Shown: positions 1 to 12,645 of the stretch, in pieces
How positions within the stretch are numbered: position 1 is the stretch's first letter
Layout: every line of letters starts with the position of its first letter
Notes under the pieces: model-generated
The model's input: only the letters and a program-made list of their open reading frames with translations
Databases searched by the model: none
Told to the model about the DNA's origin: nothing
Program-made: the position numbers and the translations under genes
Source of the DNA: Panicum virgatum
Taxonomy: Eukaryota > Streptophyta > Magnoliopsida > Poales > Poaceae
Length of the DNA: 64,000 nucleotides
Assembly (NCBI RefSeq): GCF_016808335.1
Contig: NC_053141.1
Span: 6,378,711 to 6,442,710 of the forward strand
Reading direction: 5' to 3'

Positions 1-830
1 CATCGGTTAAACCGACGCTGGCTATTGGAGGTACGTCGGATTAACCGGCGCTAAGCAGTTTTCTGGCAGCTTTTCTCCAACGGCTCTATTCGTGTGAGCT
101 GCCTATATATACCCCTCCAATGGGTCATTTTGCCACTCTTGACACCAGGCAACATCCATACACTTATACAATAGTCAAGAGCCACCTTGAGCTTCATCTT
201 CCATCAAATTGATCATTCAATCATTCAAGAAGCAAGGCTAAGGACTTGAGTAGAGAGAAGCTTGTGTGCATCCGTTCTTGGTGATCAGTTCTTGCTCAAG
301 TGAAGGCCCTAGCTTGTTACTCTTGGTGATTGGCATCACCTAGGCGATCTTGGTGATCGAGGTGTTTCTCGCGGAGCTTGCCAAGGATTGTGGGAGCCCG
401 GAGAAGAAGATTGTACGTGGCTTGATCTCCACCACGCCGGGATGGTGAACGGAGACTCTTAGTGAGCGCCCTCGTCTCGGTGACTTGGGAAGTGACAAGA
501 CTCTTTGTGAGTGTCACAACGTGGACTAGGGGTGTGTGCCAACACATCGATACCACGGGAAAAAATCCGGTCGTCTCTTGTCTACTCTCTTTATTCAATC
601 ATTTTCTTTCATGCAATTTATTCATGTGCTTGACTTAGAGATCATAACTTAGCTCTACCTTGCTAGGCTTTACTTCTCGTTTTATCTCTCATAGCTTGTG
701 CAGGTAGCTTAGTTATCCGGTTGGTGAATTGGTGCCTTACTAGCTTTGCATAGGTTAAGGTTGCTTTATTGTGTTTTAGAATTTGAAAAAGCCCCAATTC
801 ACCCCCCCTCTTGGTCCATCGATCCTTTCA
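1..830 (+). repeat. Partial 5' LTR of Sirevirus C
   Basis: These bases match 13651-14484, the last 834 bp of the 3' LTR, with scattered substitutions. The LTR ends in CA at 830, just before the primer-binding site. The first half of this LTR lies left of the window. Confidence 0.95.
103..112 (+). promoter_or_regulatory. TATA-like box in Sirevirus 5' LTR
   Basis: The motif CTATATATAC lies in the LTR, downstream of palindromic repeats and upstream of the leader. The same motif is in the 3' LTR near 13757. It is the likely core promoter of the element; the assignment rests on motif and position only. Confidence 0.6.
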
Positions 831-831
831 A

Positions 832-845
832 TTAGTATCAGAGCC
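832..845 (+). other. Primer-binding site of Sirevirus C
   Basis: TTAGTATCAGAGCC starts two bases after the LTR end. It differs by about one base from the usual complement of initiator methionine tRNA (TGGTATCAGAGCC). Confidence 0.85.
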
Positions 846-3175
846 TCATTGCTCATTTGGATCATTAGGCTTCACCGCCTAGAGCTATGGCCAAGATGGG
901 TGGTTCGCCTCCTCACTTCGAGGGCAAGAACTTTGCTTATTGGAAAGTTCGCATGGCCGCATACCTTGATGCGATTGCCCCCGAAGTGTGGTTGGCAACA
1001 AAGACTGGGTTCACCGGAACTCCCACCTCGGAACAATTAAAATGGAATGCCAAGGCTAGAAATGCAATTTTCGAAGCCATTAGTGAGGAAGTCTTTGCTA
1101 GAGTTAATGGCATGGACTTAGCAAGTGATATTTGGAAGGAGCTCATTGAAATTCATGAAGGCTCCACTAAAGTTCGTGAGCAAAAATATCACTTGTTTAG
1201 AGCTAAGTATGATTCCTTTAAAATGCTAGCTCATGGAAATTGCAATGATATTGTAACACCCCTGTGTTAATCGTCTCGCTAATCAAGAGTTAACTCGCTA
1301 ATCGTGGACTGAAATTCGTCGTTAACGCTAATCGCGTTCGCATAGTAAACATCTACTTAGCTGTGTTCGATCTCGTTTTTGTCCTTGATCCGAGCTCCAA
1401 ATCAACTTTCGCCCAAAACAAAAGCTGTAGATCTTCTTTTTCTCTACAAGTTTTATTTTGGCCAAATTTCATGTTCCCATATGAAAATTTGAGTTTCAAC
1501 TGGTCAAACTCAGGCAAAAATCATTTAAACGAAGAAACAGTGTCTCCACTGTGTTCGTCACTGTGACGCCCGACGCCATACCGGTGAGGCGGTGACTGTG
1601 GCCGGCGGCGAGCTTCCACGTGTCGGCCATCGCGTGTGAGCGCCGCTCTTCACCTCACGGACGCCCTCGAACCTTCCTGCCTCGTCCTGTTCTTCCCTTC
1701 CATCCCCATCCTCGAGCTCGAGCGGAGCTAGGTCGAGCAGAGTCGCCGTCGCTCGTCGCACCGGCCACTGCTCGCCTCCCCGCCACGATTCATCGCACCC
1801 CGAGCTGCGCAACCTCGCCCCGAAGCTCGTCCATCCCTCCACGAACGCGACCGTGCCCTACCCCGGCCGAAATCGAGCTCAGACCGCCGCTCGCCATCGC
1901 CGACCTCCGTCAAGCTCCGCCCCGAGCTTCGCCCTCACGTCGAAGACCCCCTTCCGGCCTTCCTCCGCGCAAAATCGATCCACGGTGAGCTCGGCCGCAA
2001 CCCTATCACACTCCCCGACCCTCTCCCCACCCTAATCCGCGGCCGCCGCCATCGAAGCGCCGCCGCGCCGCCGCGAACACGCCGGCCGCCGCCCGCGCAC
2101 GCCGCCAGCCCCCTCTGCTCCTCCCTGGGCGCCACCTCCGCGCGCCCTAGGGCCACCCGGACTCCCTGGTGCTCGCGCCGGCCGCTCCCGCCTCCGCCGA
2201 GCTTCGCAGCCGCCGGAACACCACGCGCCGCCGCCGCCATGGCCTGGTGCCGCCGCGAGCCGCCGCCGCCCTTGGCCCCGCACCTCCCCGCGAGCCGCCG
2301 CCACCCCGCACCCCCCCGGCCGCAATGGGCCTCGCCTGCAGCCCCACCGCGCCGTCGCCGGTCAGCCCCGCCGGCGGGGAGCGCCGCCGCAGGCTACCCG
2401 GCCGCGCCCCGCGCGTGCGGGCGTGAAGCAGAGGAGGGGGGCGGGCCTGGCTCCCTGACTTGTGGGGCCCGGCTGTCAGCCCCCCTTTTTATTGTTTTCC
2501 ATTTCTTATTTTTTTAGCTGAAACTTTAAAAATCCATGTAAATTCACAGAAAAATGAGAAAAATGCCAAACCAATTTTGTTAGGTTTATAAAATCATGAT
2601 CTTCAGAGGAAAAATCCTTAAGCATGCATTTTGTCACTTTTTCTGTGATGAAAATTCAGTTTGCGTTAAACCTAGTTTAATTATTGTTGGTAGTTCCATG
2701 GCTCTAAAAATTGTGGAAAATTTGCAGTGGCTTACTCATTTCATGTGTAGTCCACTGTAAAAGTTTCATAACCTGTTACTGTGCACTTTTGGGTAGATCT
2801 ATTTATGTTCTTTTTCCTTGCTAGGGTTAGTTAATTGCTTTGTTAGCAGTAGCTTTTGTTGGAAAATTTTGTGAGGCATGCTTACTGCTTTCACGTTGAT
2901 CTGGTTAATTGTGTTGCTAGGTCCGAGTGCAGGTTAGGGTTTTACTTATAGTTTGCCCCTAGCCATGCTCTTCCTTATTTAATGTTGATAGTTAATTGTT
3001 TCGTGCATGCAAAGCAAACTCCTGTTCAACCCACGCTACCCTAAGCCGTTTTAGTAGTGGTTGTTTTGAAGGAAACACTTCAGGCTAAAATGTTTTAACT
3101 TTTGGAATCGCTTCAGCAGCACTCATGCATTGCACAGTGTTCTAATTGTTGCATGGCATATTTTTATTCGTGTAG

Positions 3176-3301
3176 ACGCCACGAACGACGCTGTCCACGA
3201 GCTAGTCGCTGAGCCGGTCCAGGAGCCACGAGCAGGAGCGCAGCAGGAGGACGCCATTGAGCACGCTCCAGCAGACTTTGTTAACCCCGCTGACCTGCAA
3301 G
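3176..3301 (+). other. Exon-like acidic block 1 in LTR D
   Basis: The block starts after GTGTAG (acceptor-like) and stays open for 126 bp, a multiple of three. It is rich in Glu, Asp and Ala and ends in a CTGCAAG/GCAAGC junction, a possible GC-type donor. The reading phase at both ends is 1. The same layout is seen in LTRs A, B and E. No ATG is visible in the block. Confidence 0.45.
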
Positions 3302-4298
3302 GCAAGCCCCGGAGCATAACCTTAATTTAATTTATTCAATGTTTAATTAAGTATTGTGCATTTATGTTCTAGGAGTTGAATGGAACCATAGTATGCATGT
3401 TTTCCCTAGGTACCGTGGGCCTATACTAGTAAGCAGGTGTCGATAGAAATGCTTTGCTAAATAGGATTTCGGTAGAAGTCGAGTGATTGCTGTCACTCGC
3501 GAGTTTAGGATCTTGATCCCTTAGCTTTGGCTTGGAAATACGTTGATGAGTAAAAAGAATTGGAGACCGGGCGGGAATGAGTTGGAATAGTTGAGAAAAT
3601 GAATTTCCGCCTGTGTCGATTGAGGACCGTACCGTTGTTGGCCCTGATGACCGAGTTTGAATAGTACTAACCACATACCGGAAGTAGGAGGTAGTCGAAA
3701 CCGGTGAGCTGTGTACCACTTTACAGCGGTGATTTGAAATCCGTCATGCTACGCTGGGCGTGGGAGTTGGCGGGTGTTGGATAGGATGCCGCCTCCGGGT
3801 TCTCCGGGAGTTCACCGCGAGGGGCCCATCACCTGGGTTTTAGCAGGCGTAGTTCAGATGCCGTGGTAATATGGAAACAGTTGACGCGCATGGCCCGGCG
3901 GGGCTTACATGTGTCGTGTGAGTTAGGTCCACCTTGCAAGGTTAAATCGGATTGATTCGCCGTCTCTCTCGGTTAAGAGAACCTTGGTCACTGCGTCACA
4001 TCGTAGTAAGAAAGTGAATTGAAAACGGAATGGAAAAAGGTTGGTTTGTGCGTTCTGAAAGATAATCTGTTCCACCATGCGTGCTCTAGATGATTAGGCG
4101 AATTTAGTTAATACTTGGTATACTAAATGGAGCTAAAATATTGAAAGTAAGGATTCACTTCTAGCAGCCTTTCAGCAAAAGATCTCCAGAACCAAAAAGC
4201 CTTGCATGTCTAGGTAATGGGCTAAGTATACCCAGAGTCGGGTAAGCCTTGCTGAGTATTAGTATACTCAGGGTTGTTGTTGTAACCCTTCTGAGCAG

Positions 4299-4396
4299 GT
4301 TGTGTCCCTGCGGACTTCGAGGAGATCTGTGCGTCCTGGATTGGACAGCCGCTTCCTCCGGGTTGGACCGTCGAGTGGGCCCCGTCTTCCCCGTGA
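4299..4396 (+). other. Exon-like block 2 in LTR D
   Basis: The block follows TGAGCAG (acceptor-like). Entered in phase 1 from block 1, it is open to TGA at 4394-4396 and encodes about 32 residues starting CVPADFEE. It occupies the position of block 2 in LTRs A, B and E. Confidence 0.4.
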
Positions 4397-5384
4397 AGGT
4401 TGGGCAGGTTGGCGTCACATCGGTGGGCAGGATGTGGAGCTCACCTTTTATCGTCGTCGTAGTTATCGTATTGTATTTCGAACTCAGTTTTAAACTTCCG
4501 CTGTGCGTTTGAACTCTGTTGTTTGTATTTAAACCTTTTATGTAAAACCTGTATTGTAAATTAATTTGAAGTTTTCTGTATGCTGGTAACACCTGTGCTC
4601 GTCTTCGTACGGGTCTAAGTGCAATTGTGATCCTAGAGTACAGTAGTTTAATCGGGATTTTACCCGACAGCCTATCAGGTTACACCGTTTTAAGTGCACA
4701 GTAACTTGATTAAGTATTAAGATGATGGTTGGTGCATTTAAGCCTGTCAGGGAATTTGCCTATGAAGTCATTGACTCAAGTCTTGAGAACTCTACCAATG
4801 AAAATTTGGTAAAAGTCAATGCTTCTACTTCATGTGATGACCTACTCATCAATGAAAATGCTACTAATGCTTTGCCTGAGCTTGCACCTTCTAGGGATAA
4901 GGAATTGGTGGATCAAGTTGCAAGCCTCAAGAGTAGTGTGGAGAAGCTCTCAAGAGGAGAATACATCCACAAGGAGATTCTCTTCAACAATGCCCGTGAC
5001 TATGGCAAGAGAGGTCTTGGTTCATTTCCGGAGCCAAACATAGCTACTACTCCTTCTCCGGAGATCAAGACTAACTTCATCAAGGAAGTTGGTTCATATT
5101 GCCAACATTGCCAAGTCACCAGGCACCACACTAGGGAGTGCACTTTACCATCACGTCCTCTTCCTAATTTATCCAAGAATTACTCATCAATGTTTCAAAA
5201 TAACCATTTTCTCTTGAGTAAAGTGAAGGGCAAGGTGAAGACCAAATTCATTGGCAAACTCACTAAGGAGTCAAAGAAGAAGCTCCCCAAGTAACTTTGG
5301 GTTCCCAAAAGTCTTGTCACACATGTGCAAGGCCCAAAACTTGCTTGGGTTCCAAAAACTCAACAATGATTCTCATGTGTGTAG

Positions 5385-8300
5385 GTGAACTACAAAGCCG
5401 GTGGAAAACATTGGGTACTTGATAGCGGTTGCTCTCAACACATGACCGGCAATGATAGCATGTTCACCTCTCTTGAAGATGTCACCTATGGTGATAACTC
5501 AAGGGGAAAAGTTTTAGGTTTGGGTAGAATAGGAATCTCCAAAGATTTATCTATTTCAAATGTCTTGTTTGTAGAATCTCTTAGTTTTAATCTTATTTCT
5601 ATTGCTCAATTGTGTGATCTTGGACTAACGTGTACCTTTGACAAGAATGGTGTTGTAGTAACTCTTGAAGAAGACAAGTCAATGGTATTCACGGGGTTTA
5701 GGCATGGCAACATCTATTTGGTGGACTTCTCTTCAAAGCAAACAAGCTCCATGACATGCCTCTTCACCAAGTCTTCTCTTGGGTGGCTTTGGCATAGAAG
5801 AATTGCTCATATCGGCATGAGCAACCTCAAGAAAGCCCACAAGAGAGGGATGATCACCGTCTTGAAGGATGTCACTTTTGACAAGAACAAGTTATGCAAA
5901 GCATGCCAAGCCGGGAAGCAAGTTGCATCACATCATCCCATCAAGACGATGTTATCTACCTCCAAGCTGCTCGAGCTACTACACATGGATCTCTTTGGTC
6001 CAACTACATACAAGAGCATTGGTGGTAACCTCTATTGCCTAGTAATCGTTGATGATTTTTCACGTTACACTTGGGTCATGTTTCTAGGCGATAAGGGTGA
6101 AACTCCGGAAATCTTCAAGACATTTGCAAGAAGAGCTCAAAGGGAGTACAACTCACCAATAGTGAAGATTCGGAGTGACAACGGCACCGAATTCAAGAAT
6201 ATGAAGATTGAAGAATGGTGTGATGAAGAGGGCATCAAGCATGAGTTCTCCGCCACCTACATGCCTCAACAAAATGGAGTTGTGGAAAGAAAGAACAAGA
6301 CACTCATCACCCTAGCAAGAGCAATGTTGGATGATTATGGCACGTCCGAAAAGTTTTGGGCGGAAGCAATCAACACGGCGTGTCATGCATCCAACCGAGT
6401 ATATCCTCACCGACTCCTCAAGAAAACTCCATATGAGCTCATCACCGGGAAGAAACCAAATATATCCTACTTTCGAGTCTTTGGTTGCAAATGCTTCATC
6501 TATAAGAAGAAAAGGCTCGGTAAGTTTGAAAGTAGATGTGATGAGGGTTTCTTTCTTGGTTATGCATCAAACTCCAGAGCATATAGAGTATTCAATCAAA
6601 TCTCCGGGTTAGTTGAAGAAACATGTGATGTGGAGTTTGATGAATCTAATGGCTCCCAAGAGGAGGTTGTTGGCTATGACAATGTAGGTGATGAGGAAAT
6701 TGAAGAAGCTTTAAAGAATATGTCCATTGGGGATATCAAGCCGAAAGAGGTGCATGAAGGCAATGATCAAGGGGGAGGACCTTCCTCATCTACACCAAGC
6801 ATCTCTACGGCACCCCAAGTGGATGAAGATCAAGACAAAGATGATCCACAACCTCAAGAAAATGTGCCAATGCCAATACCCCAAGTCCAAGAACAAGAAG
6901 AGCAAAGTGTTCCACCACAAGCACAAGTCACCCATGATCCACCCCAACAAGCATCCACGCAAGTACCGCTAGTGAAGCATGGTCGCATCTCCAAGGATCA
7001 TCCAATTGGTCAAATCATTGGTAGGCCTTCCAAGGGAGTAAGAACTCGCTCTAAGCATGCTTCATTTTGCGAATATTACTCGTTTGTCTCTTGTTTTGAA
7101 CCCACTAGCATAGAGGAAGCACTTGAGGACTCGGATTGGGTGATAGCCATGCAAGAAGAATTGAACAACTTCACGCGCAATGAAGTTTGGGTCCTCGAAG
7201 CTCCTCCGAAAGATAAGAACATCATCGGCACCAAGTGGGTCTTTCGAAACAAGCAAGATGAACATGGGGTCGTGATACGCAACAAAGCAAGACTTGTGGC
7301 AAAAGGGTTTTCTCAAGTTGAAGGTTTGGATTTTGGTGAAACTTTTGCTCCGGTCGCAAGACTTGAAGCTATCCGCATCCTTCTTGCTTACTCTTCACAT
7401 CATAATATTAAATTATATCAAATGGATGTGAAAAGTGCATTCTTAAATGGCGTAATTAACGAACTTGTTTATGTTGAGCAACCTCCCGGGTTTGAAGATC
7501 CGAGGAATCCTAATCATGTTTAAAGGTTGCACAAGGCACTCTATGAACTCAAACAAGCTCCAAGGGCTTGGTATGAGAGGCTTCGTGACTTCCTAATCAT
7601 GCAAGGCTTCAAGATCGGGAGGGTGGACACCACTTTGTTCACAAAAGACGTCAACGGGGATCTTTTCATTTGTCAAATTTATGTTGACGATATTATCTTT
7701 GGCTCAACTAACAATTCACTAAGCCATGAGTTTGCTACCATGATGTCTAGGGAATTCGAGATGTCCATGATTGGCGAATTGACATTCTTCCTTGGTTTTC
7801 AAGTCAAACAAATGAAGGAATGGACATTCATCCATCAAGAAAAGTATACTAAAGATATCTTGAAGAAGTTCAAGATGGATGAGTGCAAGCCAATCAAGAC
7901 ACCCATGGCTACCAATGGGCATCTCGACTTGGATGTGGACGGTAAACCGGTTGATCAATCCCTCTATCGTTCTATGATAGGGTCTTTGTTTTACCTTACC
8001 GCATCTAGGCCCGATATAATGTTTAGTGTGTGCTTGTGTGCCCGCTTTCAAGCTAACCCAAAGGAGTCACACCTCTCGGCTGTGAATAGGATCCTTCGGT
8101 ATCTCAAGCACACCCCTAGCATAGGCTTGTGGTACCCCAAAGGCGCTAGCTTAGATCTCTTGGGATACTCGGATTCGGATTTTGCCGGAAGCCGTGTGGA
8201 TCCCAAGAGTGCCTCCGGGGGTTGCCACTTGCTTGGGCGTTCTCTAGTTTCTTGGTCGAGTAAGAAGTAAAATTCCGTGGCTTTGTCCACCGCGGAAGCG

Positions 8301-8633
8301 GAATATATAGCGGCCGGTGCATGTTGTGCCCAAATCCTATATATGAAGCAAACCCTCTTGGACTTTGGTGTGAAACTAGATATGATCCCACTCCTTTGTG
8401 ACAATGAAAGTGCCGTAAAAATTGCCAAAAACCCGGTTCAACACTCTCGCACAAAGCACATTGATATTCGCCATCACTTCTTGCGTGATCACGAAGCCAA
8501 AGGAGACATATCTCTTCAAGGTGTGAGATCCGAGGAGCAATTGGCGGATATTTTCACAAAACCATTAGACGAGAGTACTTTTGTAAGGCTAAGGAATGAG
8601 CTTAATGTTTTAGATGCAGCAAACGTCATGTAA
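5385..8633 (+). pseudogene. Sirevirus pol polyprotein with two in-frame stops
   Basis: The frame encodes protease ([13 protein letters not shown], catalytic DSG), the pre-integrase zinc segment (WHRRIAHIG), integrase core ([25 protein letters not shown]), reverse transcriptase ([28 protein letters not shown]) and RNase H (STAEAEYIA; end near 8633). Two in-frame TAA codons interrupt it: 7521-7523, where Tyr is expected before the [13 protein letters not shown] region, and 8268-8270, where Gln is expected after SWSSKK (a C-to-T change). Downstream reading stays in the same frame, so the breaks are nonsense changes, not indels. Full-length protein cannot be made without read-through. Confidence 0.9.
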
Positions 8634-9583
8634 GTTGCTATGTCATATAGAAAAATGTATACATATAGGACACTTGTCTAACCATGGTAAGATAGTGATG
8701 AGCAAGGGTTTAGCTAGAGGTGGTGGTCCACTTGTTTTCCTCTAGGCTTGTAGAAAGGCTCATCATGAAGAAGCTTCCCGTGGGTTCAAACTTTACAAGT
8801 AGATCTTAAATTTTTGTTATGCATTCCTTGTCATATAGATGTGCACTTCATGTTTATTCTTTCTTTCGCATGTGGTTGTAGCTTGCACCATCATTGCATG
8901 CGTAAGGGTCACAAAGGAGATCACTTGATGAAAATAAGACTTGTTTCATATACAAGATCTTAATTCATGAAAAGTGAAAAGAGCAAAGTGTTAGGTGCGT
9001 TATTGCCTAGTGAGCAATGTCATGATGAGTTTGAAGCTTTCTATCTTCAATATTCCTTTGACATGGCTCATACATTTTATTTGGCGTTTTGTCTCGCTTT
9101 GCGGCTTTTCCTTGTATTCAAAAAGAAAACTATTTAAGCTAGTGTGCTATCCTAAGTATTTTGAGGGGTAAAGTCGCCTATGCAAGTCCATTAACTTGAG
9201 TTTAGTTGAATTTTATAAGTTTTGGACTTAGCATAGAAGAGTGAGCTGAGTGAAGGGTTTTTGGGTTCACCGGTTAAACCGACGTTCAATGGATCTATAC
9301 CCATCGGTTTAACCGGCGTCACTAAGTTTCAGCCTCAGCTCAGTCAAACCAGGCGTTCAACCGGCGTATACAAATTTCAGATCATCGGATCAACCGGTGA
9401 ACGTAACACAGATCTGACCTATCAATCAACCGGTGTTAGTAGCGTTCAACCGGCAAGTTAAATTTGCATATCGTCGGATCAACCGGCGTTCAGATGATTT
9501 TCTGCTGAATCTCGGGTGAACTAAACCGATGCAATCGACCGGCGTTCTAAACCTAGGCATCGGTTTAACCGGCGTTAAGGAAA
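8634..9583 (+). other. Sirevirus non-coding 3' spacer with palindromic repeats
   Basis: No convincing ORF is present between pol and the 3' ORF. From about 9268 to 9575 a degenerate motif, CCGGTTAAACCGACG or its inverse CGTCGGTTTAACCGG, recurs about eight times in both orientations at intervals of 20-60 bp. Related arrays lie inside the LTRs of C and in the solo Sirevirus LTR at 42512-43984. Confidence 0.75.
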
Positions 9584-9607
9584 AATGCGGGCCCACTTGT
9601 CATATAT

Positions 9608-12570
9608 GTGTCTTGCTCATACCGCCGCCCTTACTTTTCCTCTGTTTCACCCGCGTCCCTCCATCTCGAACCGCCGCCGTGCCCTAACTCGATCCCGCGC
9701 CGCCGCTCGCCTGCAAGACCGTCGTCGCCGCTCCGCCACAGCCCACGCGCCGCCGTGCGCCATCCGTGCCGCCGCTCAGCGTCCGCCCACAGCCGCCGCG
9801 CGCAGCCTGCGCCACCAATCGTTTGCACTCCGCCTGAGCACAACCGTGCCGCCCGCATGCCTCCGCCGCCAAACGCCACCGTGTGCTCCAAGCGCCGCCC
9901 GTGCATCACTACCACGCGCTCCGTGCCATCCACGCAGCAGCACCCCCATGCCGCAGCCGCAGCGCCATCTCGCCAAGCGCTCGCTAAGTGTTCGACTTTT
10001 TGCCTGATCGAGATGGGTCGTGAAAAGAGGAAGGGGAAGGAGGTAGTTGTGGAGAAGCCCGTCTGCAAGCGGACTCGTGCTGAGAGAGAGGCCGAGAGGG
10101 CCGAGATGGCGGCCAAGGCCACCGAGGAGCAGGCGTCAGGCCGTGCTCGCCCGTTCGCGATCAGGGATCCGCCAGCCAGGGGCAGGGGCAGAGGCCGAGG
10201 TATGGGCCGAGTCAGAGGTGCCAGGGCCACCAGAGCCACGACAGAGGCAGTAGCAGAGTCAGATCAGTCAGGTTCAGCTGCAGAGTCAGATGCAGATTCA
10301 GAGGCAGAGCAGTCTGAGCAGTCACAGGGGCAGGGCACACAGGAGTCTCCGACTCTACGACGGTCTGGCCGCACTCGGCAGACGTCCCCAGCAGCAGAGA
10401 CTTCGCCAGCGACCGAGCGTCGCTCTAGACCGAGGACGCAAGGAGGTCACCAGCCACAGGAGCCTCGTAGGTCTGCAGCAGCAGCAGCAGCAGCAGCTCA
10501 TAGAGCCGAGGCCCTAGAGGCCGAGCGCGCAGTGTTCCGTATGGACACTGTTGTGCGTCTGGAGCCAGGTGTGCTGCTCCAGAACTTGACCAAGGCCAAT
10601 GCGGAAAAGGTCAAGAGGCTCAGGTGGAGTGTTGAGGAGGAGGACTGGTTCCCCGTGACCCGTGACAGCAGGGTCGACCGTAGGTTCTGGACGCTTCTTC
10701 AGGCCAGTTTCTACGAGACCTACCAGAGGCGGGGCCACAGGATCTTCCCGCACAGAGTGCTTGACTGGGTGTCACTGAGGATAGCCGCAGGGGGAGTAGA
10801 CGTCAGAGAGCACTTCGCTCACTTCAGGGGCCTGCCCAGGTTACTCCAGATAGAGCAGAACAGATACATAGAGGACTGGGTTAGAGTGTTCTACGCCACA
10901 GCCTGGATCGCTCCCGAGCGCAGAGCAGTACACTTCGTGTTTGGAGGCCAGGTCTTTGGTCTGTCCAGGGCGACTATAGCAGGAATTCTCGGAGTTGACT
11001 TGGTTGACGTCTCCCTGCACGAGATGGTTTACGGAGATGCAGATCCACCGCGCAGAGCCATGATTGGCGGGATTGCACCTTCTCACGAGGCGATCTCTCA
11101 GTGCTTCCGCCAGCCGTTCCCAGCTTCTTACGCCAGAGTTCCGAGCTTGCTGACCCCAGAGGCGTACGCCGTACACATGGCACTCCGGAGGACTCTGTTA
11201 CCGAGGAGTGGCTACCCAGAGGGGTTTACTGGTCTGCAAGCAGTTACTGCTTCTACACATCCTCACTCACGAGCCGTTTGACATAGTAGATTTTATTCTG
11301 GCTGAGATAGAGGATGTGATCACTGACGGGGTGGGTGTTGTGCGACAATTTCCATATGCACACTGGATCAGCTATATATGTTCTATGATTGTGCCAGCGG
11401 AGTCACCCATCAGCGCTCCCTACCGTCACGACGAGGCTCCCCGGTTAGTTTACCGTCCGACAGCGCCCCAGGACCGGAGGAGAGGTAGACAGGCCGAGAG
11501 AGCTGCCATGGCACAGTTGTCCCCAGAGGCACAGGCCCGAGTGGCACAGGAGGATGAGGCACTACTAGCTGTCGAGGCCCAGCTTCCCGGAGGAGATGAT
11601 GAGATACACTGGTCTGAGCTTGAGTCAGACTCCTCCGAGGACGTCGAGTACTTCCCTGCAGCAGCCCCAGCTAGTCACGACCATGAGGCAGGGGGTCCAG
11701 AGAGCCAGCTCCTCCGACTTCAGAAACTGCTACAGTCTCTGAGTCCTAGGTGACTCAGCCGTCCGAGCTCACCGCACTTCTACAGCAGCTCGTGACTCAG
11801 CAGAGAGAGGACCGGCTTGCATAGGAGGAGGCCAGGAGAGCCCATGAGGCTCAGCTTGCTGCTATAAAGAGGGAGGCCGCCCGAGAGCGGGCTGCGACCG
11901 AGGAGCATTTTGTCGGGCTTATTGATAGAGTCTCTCAGAGGACAGACGCTCAGTTCCAGCAGATGCAGCAGGGCATGATGGCGATGTTCGGGATGATCTC
12001 ACAGCTTTACTCTCACACCGGACTGCCCCGCAGCAGCCAGGACTTCAGGGTGTTGCAGCACCTCAGCTTGCAGTCACACCAGCTCCTCCTCCAGCTACTA
12101 CTGCAGCTCCAGCCTTCTCGACGACACCGGAGACCATGTTCTCGATGTCCGCACTACTTGGGTCTGCCGGTCGTCCACTCTTCTCACCACTACCAGCGAC
12201 TTCACTCTTCCAGGAGTCTCCTTCAGCAGTCCAGTCAGTCGCCCTCCCCGTCGTACCACAGACACTACCTTCAGGGGGAGGAGGAGAGGGTTCTTTGCTT
12301 CAGCAGTCGACACAGCCGGCAGCTTCAGCACTTACTACTTCAGATGTTGACACATCTTCTGCTGAGCCGGTTACCATGTCTACGGACCCTCTTCCAGGCA
12401 GTGTCAGCATGAGAGCCTCGACGACAGCTACACCCCCAGTTAGTTCAGATCCATCAGGCAGTACTGACCAGCAGCTCCCGTCTGTCACCGAGGGTTCACC
12501 GTCTGACGACGATGACGACGATGACGACCCGGACCGCTTCCTTGCCGTGCCACGACAGCCGGATCAGTAG
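9608..12570 (+). pseudogene. Sirevirus 3' ORF (envelope-like / plant transposon protein), frameshifted
   Basis: The first open part runs 9608-about 11240; the likely start is ATG 10013 (MGREKRKGKEV), in frame. It begins basic and low in complexity (RGRGRGRGMGRVRG), then has a folded region with WVRVFYATAWIAP and VFGLSRATIAGILGV. This resembles the putative plant transposon domain found in envelope-like ORFs of Sireviruses. Reading then shifts near 11240, near 11750 and near 12050, with a TAG at about 11822 where Gln is expected. Later parts are an acidic Ser/Asp stretch, a likely coiled coil (11850-11990) and an Asp run near 12505-12530. I see no clear signal peptide or membrane segment, so a true envelope role is unproven. 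Confidence 0.7.
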
Positions 12571-12589
12571 CTCGCCTTTTTGGTACTTT

Positions 12590-12645
12590 GATGCCAAAGG
12601 GGGAGAGAGTCAGGGGGAGTTGGAGTCAGGGGGAGGGTAGAGTCA
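12590..12645 (+). other. Multiple polypurine tracts of Sirevirus C
   Basis: Three close GGGGGAG tracts (AAAGGGGGAGAG, CAGGGGGAG, CAGGGGGAGGG) follow the 3' ORF. Repeated tracts of this type upstream of the 3' LTR are a Sirevirus trait. Confidence 0.7.

Larger units (their letters stand above)
1252..4700 (+). mobile_element. Tekay-like Gypsy LTR (insertion D) inside Sirevirus gag
   Basis: The segment starts TGTAACACCCC, as many Tekay LTRs do, and has no gag or pol. Its layout follows LTRs A and E: a GC-rich first part (1560-2460), an AT-rich stretch, an acidic exon-like block (3176-3301), a second block (4299-4396) and an 18-bp palindrome just before the second block. The right end is uncertain: GGTTACA at 4684 or CA near 4700. 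No 5-bp duplication pairs with the left flank GATAT, and gag sequence is missing, so an ordinary intact solo LTR is unlikely. A deletion or an exchange between LTRs would explain both. Confidence 0.7.
887..5294 (+). pseudogene. Sirevirus gag, split by LTR-like insertion D
   Basis: Gag forms the particle core and binds RNA. The first part (887-1251, starting MAKMGGSPPHFEG) is the N-terminal core. Reading stops where insertion D begins at 1252. The rest resumes at about 4722 and ends at TAA 5292-5294. It contains a zinc knuckle, CQHCQVTRHHTREC (spacing CX2CX4HX4C), near 5100-5142. The central part of a typical Sirevirus gag, roughly 150-200 residues, appears missing between the halves, so the event removed sequence as well as adding it. 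Gag and pol lie in the same frame, separated by stops at 5292, about 5367 and 5382. Confidence 0.85.

Noticed and set aside
1558..2517. Frames on both strands in the GC-rich part of LTR D.
   Set aside because: Low-complexity Arg/Ala/Pro translations, mutually overlapping, inside LTR-like sequence.
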